The notes beneath the pieces are model-generated. The model saw only the letters and a list, made by a program, of their open reading frames with translations, ran no database searches and was not told the origin of the DNA. Below, one piece after another: positions 33,584 to 42,017 of a stretch of 64,000 nucleotides of DNA. The translations under genes were made by a program, and so were the position numbers. Every line of letters starts with the position of its first letter. Positions within the stretch are counted from its first letter, which is position 1. The DNA lies in the NCBI GenBank assembly GCA_015066205.1, contig SVOV01000007.1, forward strand, positions 1 through 64,000, written 5' to 3'. This stretch comes from Oscillospiraceae bacterium. GTDB lineage: Bacteria; Bacillota; Clostridia; Oscillospirales; Acutalibacteraceae.

Positions 33584-34031
33584 GATTATTTTTCACTCCC
33601 CTGATAAAGCCGTCAACAGACGGAGAATGTATATCAGCACCGATAATTTCACCGTTATAGGTAAAAACAACCGCTAAAAGAAGCCTGTTATCCGCTGAGC
33701 TTTCCTGACATACTTCAAAAGTGTATCTTTTGACTGCCTTTCCGATATAGTCCTCAAGATCAAATCCGTTTTCCTTCTGGATATCGTTATAATCAGCAAA
33801 CACCTCTTTATCATCATCGGAAAGAATAATGCTCTCAACAGTAAACTCATCTGAAACCGATATTCCGTTATAGAAAAGAAAATTCGAAACATATTCCTCT
33901 TCAGGTTCAGCTGACGCGATTTTTATAAAAGAATCATACTGAAGTATCAGAAGAATCAGAAATACACAAAAAAGACATATCAGTAAATCAGTGATTTTAT
34001 TGCGCGGATATCGGAAAACAAACATCTTCAT
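33564..34031 (-). CDS. DUF4830-like membrane-anchored protein
   Basis: The 155-residue protein has a basic N-terminus, one transmembrane helix (about residues 13-32) and a small outer domain. Its motifs (YNDIQKENGFDLEDYIGKAV then RYTFEV) resemble DUF4830. The function is unknown. The ATG at 34031 has GAGGTG 6 nt upstream; this SD lies in the 3' arm of a hairpin (34040-34062). Confidence 0.72.
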   Translation of the reverse strand: MKMFVFRYPRNKITDLLICLFCVFLILLILQYDSFIKIASAEPEEEYVSNFLFYNGISVSDEFTVESIILSDDDKEVFADYNDIQKENGFDLEDYIGKAVKRYTFEVCQESSADNRLLLAVVFTYNGEIIGADIHSPSVDGFIRGVKNNLGEIKT

Positions 34032-34037
34032 AAGAAA

Positions 34038-34062
34038 CACCTCGCACAAAATGTATGCGAGG
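34038..34062 (-). promoter_or_regulatory. Hairpin covering the SD of the DUF4830 gene
   Basis: On the minus strand CCTCGCA-tacattttg-TGCGAGG (34062-34040) places part of the SD GAGGTG in the 3' arm. It may limit translation of the DUF4830 gene or partly terminate after the upstream coiled-coil gene; a U-rich stretch (GTGTTTCTT) follows. Confidence 0.5.
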
Positions 34063-34091
34063 CATTAATTAAAAATAACAGAATTAAAGAA

Positions 34092-34643
34092 TTACTGTCC
34101 TGCTTTTTTGACGGTAACTGTTTTTATCTTACTTGAAGCCTGTCTTACGCTGTTAAGATTTCTTGTAAGATCTTCCATTGTTTTGGAAAGGATCTCATCG
34201 GATTCTTCCATAACAGTTTCAACAAAATTACTTGCTCCGTTTCGAAGGTCAGTTGCCCATTTCTGAGCATTGTCAACGATTTCATTGGAATTAGCCTTTG
34301 CCTTTTCAATGATCTCGGCAGCCTGCTTTTTAGCATCTGTAATAATCTGAGAAGCATTAAGCTGTGCAGCCTTTGTTATTTCGTGTTCTTCAACCATCTT
34401 GCGAGCCTGGGCCTCTGCCTGACGGATCTTAACCTCTGCTGAATCATTGGCCTGTGCAAGAATTGTCTTTCGCTCTGAAGCGATCTGTCTTGCCTTAACG
34501 ACCTCATCAGGTAATGCAACTCTTAAATCATTGATTATTGAGCGAAGAGCATCAGCATCAACCTTGACCTTTGAACCGCCGAAGGGATATTTACCTTCCT
34601 CTAAAATATCTTCGATCTGATTAAATAAATCATCAATTTTCAT
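34092..34643 (-). CDS. Conserved coiled-coil protein (ATPase-subunit-H/DivIVA-like)
   Basis: The 183-residue soluble protein is almost entirely helical, with Ala/Glu/Lys-rich coiled coil (about 45-160). It lacks a signal peptide or membrane segment. Proteins like this lie next to coaD in many Clostridia and are often labelled ATPase or DivIVA-like, but I see no nucleotide-binding motif. The gene begins 1 nt before coaD ends, so the two are coupled. Confidence 0.75.
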   Translation of the reverse strand: MKIDDLFNQIEDILEEGKYPFGGSKVKVDADALRSIINDLRVALPDEVVKARQIASERKTILAQANDSAEVKIRQAEAQARKMVEEHEITKAAQLNASQIITDAKKQAAEIIEKAKANSNEIVDNAQKWATDLRNGASNFVETVMEESDEILSKTMEDLTRNLNSVRQASSKIKTVTVKKAGQ

Positions 34644-34644
34644 T

Positions 34645-35139
34645 TTATACGCACCTTTCTCTTATTCTGTCTATTATATCCTGCTTGATCTGAGCAGGAA
34701 CAAAGTCACTTATATCTCCGCCGAAGCTGCAGACCTCTTTAACAACACTTGAACTGAGGAACATATACTCGGTATCCGTAACCATAAAAATTGTTTCAAC
34801 ATTTTTAGCAAGCTTTTTATTTGTAAGCGCCTGCTTGAATTCATCTTCGTAATCCGAAAGGACACGAAGTCCCTTTACAATGGCAACAGCACCCTTACTT
34901 ACTGCATAATCAGCAAGAAGACCGTCATAAAAATCAACCTCTACATTAGGTATATCGGATGTACATTTCCTTATAAAATTAACTCTTTCTTCAAGCGTAA
35001 ACAAACCTGAATTCTTCTTTTTATTAATCATTACAACGACAATGACCTTATCAAACATTTTTGCCGTTCTTGAAATGATATTTATATGTCCTATTGTTAT
35101 GGGATCAAAGCTTCCTGGACAAATCGCAATTGAATTCAT
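34645..35139 (-). CDS. coaD: Phosphopantetheine adenylyltransferase
   Basis: This enzyme of CoA synthesis joins ATP and 4'-phosphopantetheine. The nucleotidyltransferase motif GSFDPITIGH and the C-terminal SSSVVKEV are intact, and length (164 residues) is typical. The ATG at 35139 has AAGGGTGAT 4 nt upstream; a longer frame reaching 35166 would overlap rsmD and is not needed. The rsmD-coaD pair is the usual clostridial order. Confidence 0.96.
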   Translation of the reverse strand: MNSIAICPGSFDPITIGHINIISRTAKMFDKVIVVVMINKKKNSGLFTLEERVNFIRKCTSDIPNVEVDFYDGLLADYAVSKGAVAIVKGLRVLSDYEDEFKQALTNKKLAKNVETIFMVTDTEYMFLSSSVVKEVCSFGGDISDFVPAQIKQDIIDRIRERCV

Positions 35140-35150
35140 AAAAATCACCC

Positions 35151-35693
35151 TTATTCTGACACACAACGGAAAACAGTGAGTTTTATTGAAGAATAAACAT
35201 ATTCTCTGTCAACAATCAATCTTCCGCATTTTTCAGGAAGCACCTCATCTGCTTCTGTTTCACAGATAACAACAGCCGTATCATTAACACAGTTTCCGAG
35301 AAGCTGTAATGCTTCATCGCAGAGCTTTTTATTGTACGGAGGGTCAAGAAGAACGATATCAAACTTTTCCTTTGTTGTCTTAAGATAAGTAAATGCATCA
35401 GATAACACTGCAACCGAAGAGGATGAAAATCTGCACATATCTATATTTTGCTTAACTATATCAAAAGATTTACGGGAAGAATCAACAAATACACACTTTT
35501 CTGCCCCGCGGCTGAGAGCTTCAATACCAAGCTGACCTGAACCTGCAAATAAATCGAGAACAACAGCACCCTGAAGCTCAAACTGAATAATATTGAAAAG
35601 TGATTCCTTAACTTTATCCGTGGTAGGTCTTACATCCCGTCCTTCAGGTGAGATAAGACGCCTGCCTCTTGCCGATCCTGTTATAACCCGCAT
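35151..35693 (-). CDS. rsmD: 16S rRNA (guanine966-N2)-methyltransferase
   Basis: The 180-residue SAM-dependent enzyme methylates G966 of 16S rRNA. It has GSARGRRL, RPTTDKVKESLFN, the SAM motif LDLFAGSGQLGIEALSRGA and the catalytic DPPY. GGAGAG precedes the ATG. coaD follows after an 11-nt gap. Confidence 0.95.
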   Translation of the reverse strand: MRVITGSARGRRLISPEGRDVRPTTDKVKESLFNIIQFELQGAVVLDLFAGSGQLGIEALSRGAEKCVFVDSSRKSFDIVKQNIDMCRFSSSSVAVLSDAFTYLKTTKEKFDIVLLDPPYNKKLCDEALQLLGNCVNDTAVVICETEADEVLPEKCGRLIVDREYVYSSIKLTVFRCVSE

Positions 35694-35771
35694 AATTCTC
35701 TCCGTAAACAGATTTTCAATATATTATCACATTTTATACGAAATTTGTCAACTGTTTTCAGCAATTAATTA

Positions 35772-37601
35772 TTATAACATTCTTAAATATTTATAAATAA
35801 TTTCTGCTGTAGCTTCACTGATCCCCTGAACCTGCATCAACTCTTCAACATCAGCTTCCCTGAGCTTTGACATAGAACCAAACTTAAGGAGAAGCTTTTT
35901 TGCTCTTTGCTCACCCACACCGGGAATCTGCAGCAGCTGTGAAGAAAAAGTATTTTTTTCCTTAAGCTTTCTGTGATAGCCGATAGCGTATCTGTGAACC
36001 TCCTCCTGAATATCAGAAACCAGGGTAAACACACTCCGATTATCATTTATGGATATTTCACTGCCGACAGAGGTTATGGCTCTCGTCCGATGCTTTCCGT
36101 CCTTTACCATACCAAAAACAGGAACATCAAAGCCCATTCTTTTCATCACCGGTTCAACTGCATTGACCTGACCGGCTCCGCCGTCAATGAGTATAAGATC
36201 GGGCATAATTCCGAAAGAATTATCAGTACCTTTGTTCTCGCGGTACTCATTAATTCTTCGCTCCATAACCTCAGCAAGCGATCTGTAGTCATCCTGACCG
36301 ATAAACCCCTTGATTTCAAATCTTCTGTATCTCTTCTTGTCGGGTTTTCCGTCAACAAAGGTTATCATTCCGCCGACATTCTCACTGCCGCTCATATTTG
36401 ATATATCATATGCTTCAATAACAGACGGAATTTTCTCAAGACCTAAAAGCTCTTTAAGCTCAAGAAGAACAGCTCTCTTCTTATCATGGGCTGTCAGAAC
36501 TCTTGATAGCTTTTCGGATGCATTTCTTTTCGCAAGCTCCATAAGACTCAGTCCCTCGCCTGCCTTAGGTGAATATATTCTTATCTTTTTTGATGAAAGG
36601 CTGTCCAGATATCTGAAAAGCATTTCTGTATCCGATATCTCTTCTTCAATGCAGATTCTGTCGGGAAAATCCGTCCGTCCCGAATAGTAATTGGCAAGAA
36701 GCTGAATAAGCTCCTCTTCACCGTTTTCAAGTCTGTCAGTAATGTAATTTTCCGTACTGACTATCGTACCTTTTCTTACGGTAAGAACATTTACACAGGA
36801 TTTATCTCCGATGCTCTCAATTCCGAAAACATCTTGATTTTTATATTTAATATCAACAACATTCTGTTTTCTCGATATTTTTTCAATTGACTGAATTTTA
36901 TCACGGAGCTTTGCCGCTCTTTCAAATTCAAGTGACTCCGCAGCCTTATTCATTTCAGTCTTAAGCTCATTCAGAATTTCATTTCTGCCGCCGAGAACAA
37001 ATCTTAAGGCTTCATCAACATTTCTGTTATGCTCTTCCCTGCTTATGATCCCTGCACAAGCACCTGAACATAATTTTATATGGTAGTTAAGACACGGTCT
37101 CCCTTTTTTTCTGATATCCTCGGGAAATCTTTTATTACAGTGAGGCAACTGAAAAATATCCATAGCCTCCTTAAGAGCAGAATTTACCGTATCAGATGCC
37201 ATATACGGTCCGTAATAAGAAGCATCTTCATCATCTTTTCTGAATACGGAGGAAATGCTTTTCCAAGACTTATTTCCGACCTTTATATATGAATAACCCT
37301 TATCGTCCTTAAGAAGAATATTATATTTAGGGGTATGCTCTTTTATAAGTGAGCATTCAAGCACCAGCGCCTCAAACTCACTGGAAACAATAATATAATC
37401 AAAATCAAAAACATTTTCAACCATTCTTCTTACCTTTGAGGGATGGTTATTCTGAGAACCGAAATACTGGCTGACTCTGTTTTTCAATATTTTGGCTTTT
37501 CCTATATATATAATATCGCCATCGGCATTTTTCATTATATAAACACCCGGTTGCTCGGGTAAAGCCATTGCTTTTTTTCTGAGTTCTTCAAGTTTTGACA
37601 A
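35772..37601 (-). CDS. uvrC: Excinuclease ABC subunit C
   Basis: UvrC makes both cuts in nucleotide-excision repair. The 609-residue protein has the N-terminal GIY-YIG nuclease (about 13-95; GVYIMKN, IYIGKAK), a Cys-containing linker, a UVR motif (EFERAAKLRD), the RNase-H-like nuclease (from about 380; DISNMSG, DGGAGQV) and C-terminal HhH (LQIPGVGEQRAKKLL). The start is a TTG at 37601 with GGAGTG 6 nt upstream; the longer open frame to 37697 runs into the ptsH gene and terminator. Confidence 0.95.
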   Translation of the reverse strand: MSKLEELRKKAMALPEQPGVYIMKNADGDIIYIGKAKILKNRVSQYFGSQNNHPSKVRRMVENVFDFDYIIVSSEFEALVLECSLIKEHTPKYNILLKDDKGYSYIKVGNKSWKSISSVFRKDDEDASYYGPYMASDTVNSALKEAMDIFQLPHCNKRFPEDIRKKGRPCLNYHIKLCSGACAGIISREEHNRNVDEALRFVLGGRNEILNELKTEMNKAAESLEFERAAKLRDKIQSIEKISRKQNVVDIKYKNQDVFGIESIGDKSCVNVLTVRKGTIVSTENYITDRLENGEEELIQLLANYYSGRTDFPDRICIEEEISDTEMLFRYLDSLSSKKIRIYSPKAGEGLSLMELAKRNASEKLSRVLTAHDKKRAVLLELKELLGLEKIPSVIEAYDISNMSGSENVGGMITFVDGKPDKKRYRRFEIKGFIGQDDYRSLAEVMERRINEYRENKGTDNSFGIMPDLILIDGGAGQVNAVEPVMKRMGFDVPVFGMVKDGKHRTRAITSVGSEISINDNRSVFTLVSDIQEEVHRYAIGYHRKLKEKNTFSSQLLQIPGVGEQRAKKLLLKFGSMSKLREADVEELMQVQGISEATAEIIYKYLRML

Positions 37602-37612
37602 AATATCACTCC

Positions 37613-37650
37613 AAAAAAAGCGGCATATCGGAAAAAACCAATACGCCGCA
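37613..37650 (-). terminator. Terminator of ptsH
   Basis: On the minus strand a 12-bp stem (37650-37620) with GU pairs is followed by U7. It lies just before the uvrC SD, so uvrC expression may depend partly on readthrough. Confidence 0.8.
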
Positions 37651-37662
37651 AACTGCATTTGC

Positions 37663-37926
37663 TTATTCTGCAAATCCTGAAACAATAAGCTCTTCAAGCT
37701 TTGCCATTGCTATTTCTTCATCAACACCGTCTGCAACTATCTTGATAGTTGTTCCGCCTTTAATACCGAGAGAAAGAACACCGAGAAGACTTTTAGCATT
37801 TGCTCTGCGCTCTTCCTTCTCAACCCAAATGGAAGACTTGAATTCGTTAGCTTTCTGAATGAAGAAAGTTGCAGGTCTTGCGTGAAGTCCGACCTGATTC
37901 TGAACTGTAATTTCTTTAGTAATCAT
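37663..37926 (-). CDS. ptsH: HPr phosphocarrier protein
   Basis: The 87-residue protein relays phosphate in the PTS sugar-uptake system. His15 lies in GLHARPA, and the regulatory Ser46 in AKSLLGVLSLG is the HPr-kinase target that drives catabolite control in Bacillota, so it is full HPr rather than Crh. The gene is alone with its own promoter and terminator, not next to ptsI. Confidence 0.95.
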   Translation of the reverse strand: MITKEITVQNQVGLHARPATFFIQKANEFKSSIWVEKEERRANAKSLLGVLSLGIKGGTTIKIVADGVDEEIAMAKLEELIVSGFAE

Positions 37927-37964
37927 TATATTGATCCCCTCTCGGATAACTGAATTTATAATAT

Positions 37965-37992
37965 ATTATATCACAAACTTAATTCCAGTCAA
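37965..37992 (-). promoter_or_regulatory. Promoter of ptsH
   Basis: On the minus strand TTGACT (37992-37987) is followed after 16 nt by TATAAT (37970-37965). Confidence 0.72.
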
Positions 37993-38114
37993 TCAAAATC
38001 AGCAAACAAAAAAACAATTCGTTTGAAAAACTAAATCAAGTCAAATTAAAAAGACCTCTTTTGTGCAACTTTACTACAAAATTTTGAGGAATTACAGCAA
38101 TAACTCCAAAATAA

Positions 38115-38846
38115 TCATTCATTCTTGATTTTGTCCAGAATTTTCCTGTCATTATTTGTAAGTTCTGCTGTTTCAAGAAGTTCGGGCCGCTTATTAAATG
38201 TCACTCTTAATGACTGTTCACGCTTCCACTTTTCAATATTGGCATGATGTCCTGAAATCAGCACCTCAGGAACTGTTTTTCCGTTCCATTCATAAGGCTT
38301 TGTATACTGCGGATGTTCGAGAAGACCGTTATAAATGCTTTCGCAAGAAAAAGCCTCTTCATTGGGAAGAACCCCGTCTATCATCCGACCAACAGCATCC
38401 GTAACCACAAGCGCAGGAAGTTCACCGCCCGTAAGAACATAATCACCTATAGAAATCTCTTCATCAACGATTTCAGAAAGAACTCTTTCATCGATTCCCT
38501 CATAATGGCCGCAGAGAAGAATCAGATTCTCATAATGAGCAAGCTCTTTTGCCTTATCCTGAGAAAACACCTTTCCCTGAGGAGAAAGATAAATGACATA
38601 AGGCTTTTTTCCTGTTTGCTCACAGACATATTTGTAACAGTCATATATGGGCTGAGCCTGCATCAGCATACCCATCCCGCCACCATAAGGAGTATCGTCC
38701 ACTCTTCTGTGCTTATCAGTTGAGAAATCTCTGATATTATGTGAAAATATTTCAAGAATACCTTTATTCTTTGCTCTACCGATTATGCTTTCCTCATAAA
38801 CAGATCTGCACATATCGGGAAACAGAGTGAGAATATCAATCCGCAT
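38115..38846 (-). CDS. trmD: tRNA (guanine37-N1)-methyltransferase
   Basis: The enzyme makes m1G37 in tRNA, preventing frameshifts. The 243-residue knot-fold protein has DILTLFPDM, DDTPYGGGMGM, LCGHYEGIDERV and the SAM-binding SIGDYVLTGGE. The ATG at 38846 is well spaced from AAAGGAA; a TTG at 38852 is too close. It overlaps rimM by 11 nt. Confidence 0.96.
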   Translation of the reverse strand: MRIDILTLFPDMCRSVYEESIIGRAKNKGILEIFSHNIRDFSTDKHRRVDDTPYGGGMGMLMQAQPIYDCYKYVCEQTGKKPYVIYLSPQGKVFSQDKAKELAHYENLILLCGHYEGIDERVLSEIVDEEISIGDYVLTGGELPALVVTDAVGRMIDGVLPNEEAFSCESIYNGLLEHPQYTKPYEWNGKTVPEVLISGHHANIEKWKREQSLRVTFNKRPELLETAELTNNDRKILDKIKNE

Positions 38847-39357
38847 CTTCAAAAATTCCTTTCAGAGGTCGGATTCTGACAAAATTCTGCTCAACATCAA
38901 CCTGAATTACAACTTCTCTTATCGAAGGAATCAGATATTCATTGTTTTTTTCATCAGTAATATGCCATACATCATTAGCACCTGTAACAGAAACATCAGT
39001 AATCCTTCCGTATCTGGTGCTTTCGTTATCGGCATCAAAAACCTCACAGCCGATAAGCTCTTCAATAAACCAGGTTCCTTTAGGAAGATTTGCATCCGCT
39101 CTTTTTATGTACAGCATTTTATTGCGAAGAGCTTCAGCCTTTTCCATTGTATCACAACCCTCAAGCTTCATAAGAATAATGTTTCCGTGAGCTCTGGCTG
39201 CTGTTACCTTCACTGATTTTTTTCCGTCAGGATCAAAATACACGGTTTTGAATTTTTTTGCAAAATCGGGAGAATCGCACCACGGATTGATGCGAATCTC
39301 CCCTTTAATACCGTGTGTTCCGACTATCTGACCGAGTTCAAGATAATCTTTAACCAT
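38836..39357 (-). CDS. rimM: 16S rRNA processing protein RimM
   Basis: This factor for 30S maturation binds S19 near the 16S 3' domain. The 173-residue protein has the N-terminal RimM barrel (LGQIVGTHGIKGEIR) and a C-terminal PRC barrel (about 95-170; EYLIPSIREVV). rimM-trmD is the usual pair, but the customary rpsP and KH-domain genes upstream are absent. Instead it follows a Gfo/Idh gene after 5 nt. Confidence 0.94.
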   Translation of the reverse strand: MVKDYLELGQIVGTHGIKGEIRINPWCDSPDFAKKFKTVYFDPDGKKSVKVTAARAHGNIILMKLEGCDTMEKAEALRNKMLYIKRADANLPKGTWFIEELIGCEVFDADNESTRYGRITDVSVTGANDVWHITDEKNNEYLIPSIREVVIQVDVEQNFVRIRPLKGIFEDAD

Positions 39358-39362
39358 ACTTT

Positions 39363-40514
39363 TTAGATTTCGGGAATTTCAACGGTTACTTCTCTGCCGC
39401 ACTTTGCAGATCTTGAAATACCGTCAATAATAGCCTGATTATAAATGATCTGACTTGAAGGAACGGGAGCTGTACCGCCATCCTTGACAGCATCAATGAA
39501 AAGACGGATCTTACTGTAGAAATTGTCTTCCTTTGTTGTTCTTTCGGGAACAACTGTTTCAACATCGCTTCCTGCAATGGTTCTGTATATCTTAAGAGGT
39601 CCGCCGATGCTTCCGTTCCAGCATTCGGTTGAGGGAATACGAAGACCCGCTTTTGTACCGAGGATAATAGTATCGCCGGGAGTGTCGAGATTCATTGCCC
39701 ATGAAATACGGAAGTCAAGAATGATTCCGCCCTCAAGTCTTACGAATGCAGCTGCAAAATCATCAACACCGAAAAGCTCAGCATATTCGGGATGTCCGGG
39801 GAAAGTTACGGGATCCTTTCCGAAGAAAGCTGATGTATAGCCTGATACAGTAAGAGGCTTGGGATAGCCGACAGCATTAAGCACCATATCAAGAGAATAG
39901 CAACCGATATCAGCAAGAGCACCGATACCTGCGGTCTTATCTTCGATAAAGCTTGTGCCATAAGGAGTGGGAATACCTCTTCTTCTGCCGCCGCCTGTCT
40001 GAATATAATAAACATCGCCAAGCTCGCCTGATTCAACTATCTTCTTGACCATCTTCATATTTTCATCAAATCTGGGCTGGAAGCCGATCGAAAGAATCTT
40101 TCCGCTCTTCTTTTCTGCACGGCAGATAGCAACAGCCTCATCAAGAGTTACGCACATAGGCTTTTCAAGAAGAACATTAACGCCCTTCTCAAGAGCATAT
40201 ATCGTACATTCAGCATGAGTTCTGTTATATGTGCAGACGCTTACAGCATCGAGTTCTTCAGCATCAAGCATTGATTTATGATCGGGATAACATCTTACAC
40301 CTTCGATTCCGTTATCCTTACAGAATTTTTCAGCCTTACCGGGGATAAGATCAGCGGCAGCAACGATTTCAACATCGGGGCATCTGAGATAGTTAGCAAC
40401 ATGAGCCTCGGCGATCCAACCGGTACCGATAATACCGACCTTAACTTTCTTTGCGGTGTCTACTACTTTTTCTTCAGCAGCACCTTCCTTGAAGCGATCA
40501 AGAATATTTGACAT
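39363..40514 (-). CDS. Gfo/Idh/MocA-family oxidoreductase
   Basis: The 383-residue NAD(P)-dependent sugar or inositol dehydrogenase has an N-terminal Rossmann domain (about 26-145; VGIIGTGWIAEAH) and the family motif EKPMCVT, followed by the alpha/beta C-terminal domain (GGRRRG, DIGCYSLD). The substrate is unknown. It lies in an operon with a GNAT gene and an inositol-monophosphatase-family gene upstream, so a polyol, inositol or amino-sugar substrate is plausible. CGGAGGT precedes the ATG. Confidence 0.88.
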   Translation of the reverse strand: MSNILDRFKEGAAEEKVVDTAKKVKVGIIGTGWIAEAHVANYLRCPDVEIVAAADLIPGKAEKFCKDNGIEGVRCYPDHKSMLDAEELDAVSVCTYNRTHAECTIYALEKGVNVLLEKPMCVTLDEAVAICRAEKKSGKILSIGFQPRFDENMKMVKKIVESGELGDVYYIQTGGGRRRGIPTPYGTSFIEDKTAGIGALADIGCYSLDMVLNAVGYPKPLTVSGYTSAFFGKDPVTFPGHPEYAELFGVDDFAAAFVRLEGGIILDFRISWAMNLDTPGDTIILGTKAGLRIPSTECWNGSIGGPLKIYRTIAGSDVETVVPERTTKEDNFYSKIRLFIDAVKDGGTAPVPSSQIIYNQAIIDGISRSAKCGREVTVEIPEI

Positions 40515-40530
40515 AATAAAAACCTCCGTT

Positions 40531-41340
40531 TTATTTGTTATTAATTAAAGCTATGAGCTTTTTATAAACATTTTTATTAGAGCATACAACAGGTCCGGGG
40601 GCAGAAAAACCTACCGGCTCTCCGGAAAAATCAGAAACAATACCGCCTGCTTCTTCAATAAGAAGAGTTCCGCCTGCATAATCCCAGGGAGAAAGAATAC
40701 ATTCAAAGAAACCGTCAGTTCTTCCGCAGGCTACATTTGCCATATCAATAGCGGCACTGCCGCTTCTTCTGATATCGGCACAATGCATAAAAATATTATG
40801 TGCAATACTAAAGCCCTTACAACCGTACTGTTCTTTTTTATAGGGGGTTGTTCCGAACGATATAACGGCATTTTCCATTTCTCTGTCAGAAACAGATATC
40901 TTTTTTCCGTTGAGATTCGCGCCCTTTCCTTTTATTGCAGAAAAAAGCTCTTCGCGATACGGATCATATACCACCGAATAAACTATTTCACCGTTATAAA
41001 GCATAGCTACGGATATAGAGGAAGCACCGAGAGAGTGAATAAAATTAGTTGTACCGTCAATGGGATCAATTACAAAGCAGATTCCCTCTTTGGTGTCTTC
41101 AGCAAAATTATCCTTTTCCTCGGCAAAAAACTTTGCCTCGGGAAAAACACAAAGAATACCTTCAATGAGAGCCTTCTGAACACTTTCATCAAAAACGGTA
41201 ACAAAATCGGCATCACCGCTCTTTTTCTTGATATTAGAAGTATCAGCTTCTATATCATTTGCTGAAAGCATAATTTTTCCGCATTCTCTGACAAGGCTTT
41301 CAATTCTGAGAAAGCTTTCTTCAGTAAACATTTCCATCAT
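40531..41340 (-). CDS. Inositol-monophosphatase-family phosphatase
   Basis: The 269-residue Mg-dependent phosphatase has the metal-binding motifs AEEKDN, DPIDGTTNF and WDYAGG of the IMPase/SuhB/CysQ family. Likely substrates are inositol monophosphate or a related sugar phosphate; CysQ-type activity cannot be excluded. The stop of the GNAT gene overlaps the first codon (ATGA). Tandem ATGs at 41340 and 41337 leave the exact start uncertain. Confidence 0.88.
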   Translation of the reverse strand: MMEMFTEESFLRIESLVRECGKIMLSANDIEADTSNIKKKSGDADFVTVFDESVQKALIEGILCVFPEAKFFAEEKDNFAEDTKEGICFVIDPIDGTTNFIHSLGASSISVAMLYNGEIVYSVVYDPYREELFSAIKGKGANLNGKKISVSDREMENAVISFGTTPYKKEQYGCKGFSIAHNIFMHCADIRRSGSAAIDMANVACGRTDGFFECILSPWDYAGGTLLIEEAGGIVSDFSGEPVGFSAPGPVVCSNKNVYKKLIALINNK

Positions 41341-41900
41341 TCTTCAAAATCCAACGCCATCGCGTGTCCCATTTTTGTAGTTATAAGATCTTTAAGCCCA
41401 TTCTTTTTATAAAAATTAATTGCATTGATATTGTCTTCACCGCAAACCATCATCATTCCGTTTATGTTCTTCCTGCTGAGGTGGTCTTTAAGTGCGGAAA
41501 TAAGAAGTGAGCCGAGCCCCTGTCTCTGGTAATTATCATCAATATCGATATGAAAATGTGCACTGTAGCTGTTTTTGAACATAGAATGTGAGAGAAGATC
41601 AAGCTTTGCTTCAACATATCTTTTGGGACTTATTGCAGCACACTGATTAAGATATATCTCTTTAAAAGTCTTTTCATACTTTTCATAGTTCTCTGCGCAA
41701 ATTATATATCCTACAGCTTCATCCTCATCATTGACGGCTACAAAGCAATTTTCAGGCTCCTGCTCAATGTAATAATTACAGTACATTAAAAGAATATATT
41801 TCTGTGTCTCCTCGGGAGAATCAAGACATTCAGCATTTGCAAGGCAGATGTCCTGAACTCTTTTTTTATCTTTTTCGTTGTAAGGTCTGACAGTTGCCAT
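41337..41900 (-). CDS. GNAT-family N-acetyltransferase
   Basis: The 187-residue acetyltransferase has the acetyl-CoA loop QRQGLGSLL (about residues 128-136), with a preceding beta strand HIDIDDNY. The substrate is unknown; relatives include enzymes close to O-GlcNAcase-type GNATs. CGGAGGTGAC precedes the ATG. First gene of the GNAT-IMPase-Gfo/Idh-rimM-trmD run. Confidence 0.84.
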   Translation of the reverse strand: MATVRPYNEKDKKRVQDICLANAECLDSPEETQKYILLMYCNYYIEQEPENCFVAVNDEDEAVGYIICAENYEKYEKTFKEIYLNQCAAISPKRYVEAKLDLLSHSMFKNSYSAHFHIDIDDNYQRQGLGSLLISALKDHLSRKNINGMMMVCGEDNINAINFYKKNGLKDLITTKMGHAMALDFEE

Positions 41901-41924
41901 ATTGTCACCTCCGTATTTTTTTAT

Positions 41925-41953
41925 ATTATATAACTAATTGCAAAAAAAGTCCA
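41925..41953 (-). promoter_or_regulatory. Promoter of the GNAT-to-trmD operon
   Basis: On the minus strand TGGACT (41953-41948) is followed after 17 nt by TATAAT (41930-41925). Confidence 0.5.
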
Positions 41954-42017
41954 CTAAAACTATATGTTTTTTTCAAATTATATGTTATATTAATAAAAAA
42001 ACTTATGGGAGCGTTAT

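Noticed and set aside
37602..37697. UvrC starting at the first in-frame ATG (37697)
   Set aside because: That would overlap the 3' end of ptsH and its terminator; the TTG at 37601 has a well-placed SD and starts at the conserved UvrC N-terminus.
38000..38114. Possible terminator after trmD
   Set aside because: Only a weak, bulged CCTC/GAGG pairing is visible with no clear U-tract.
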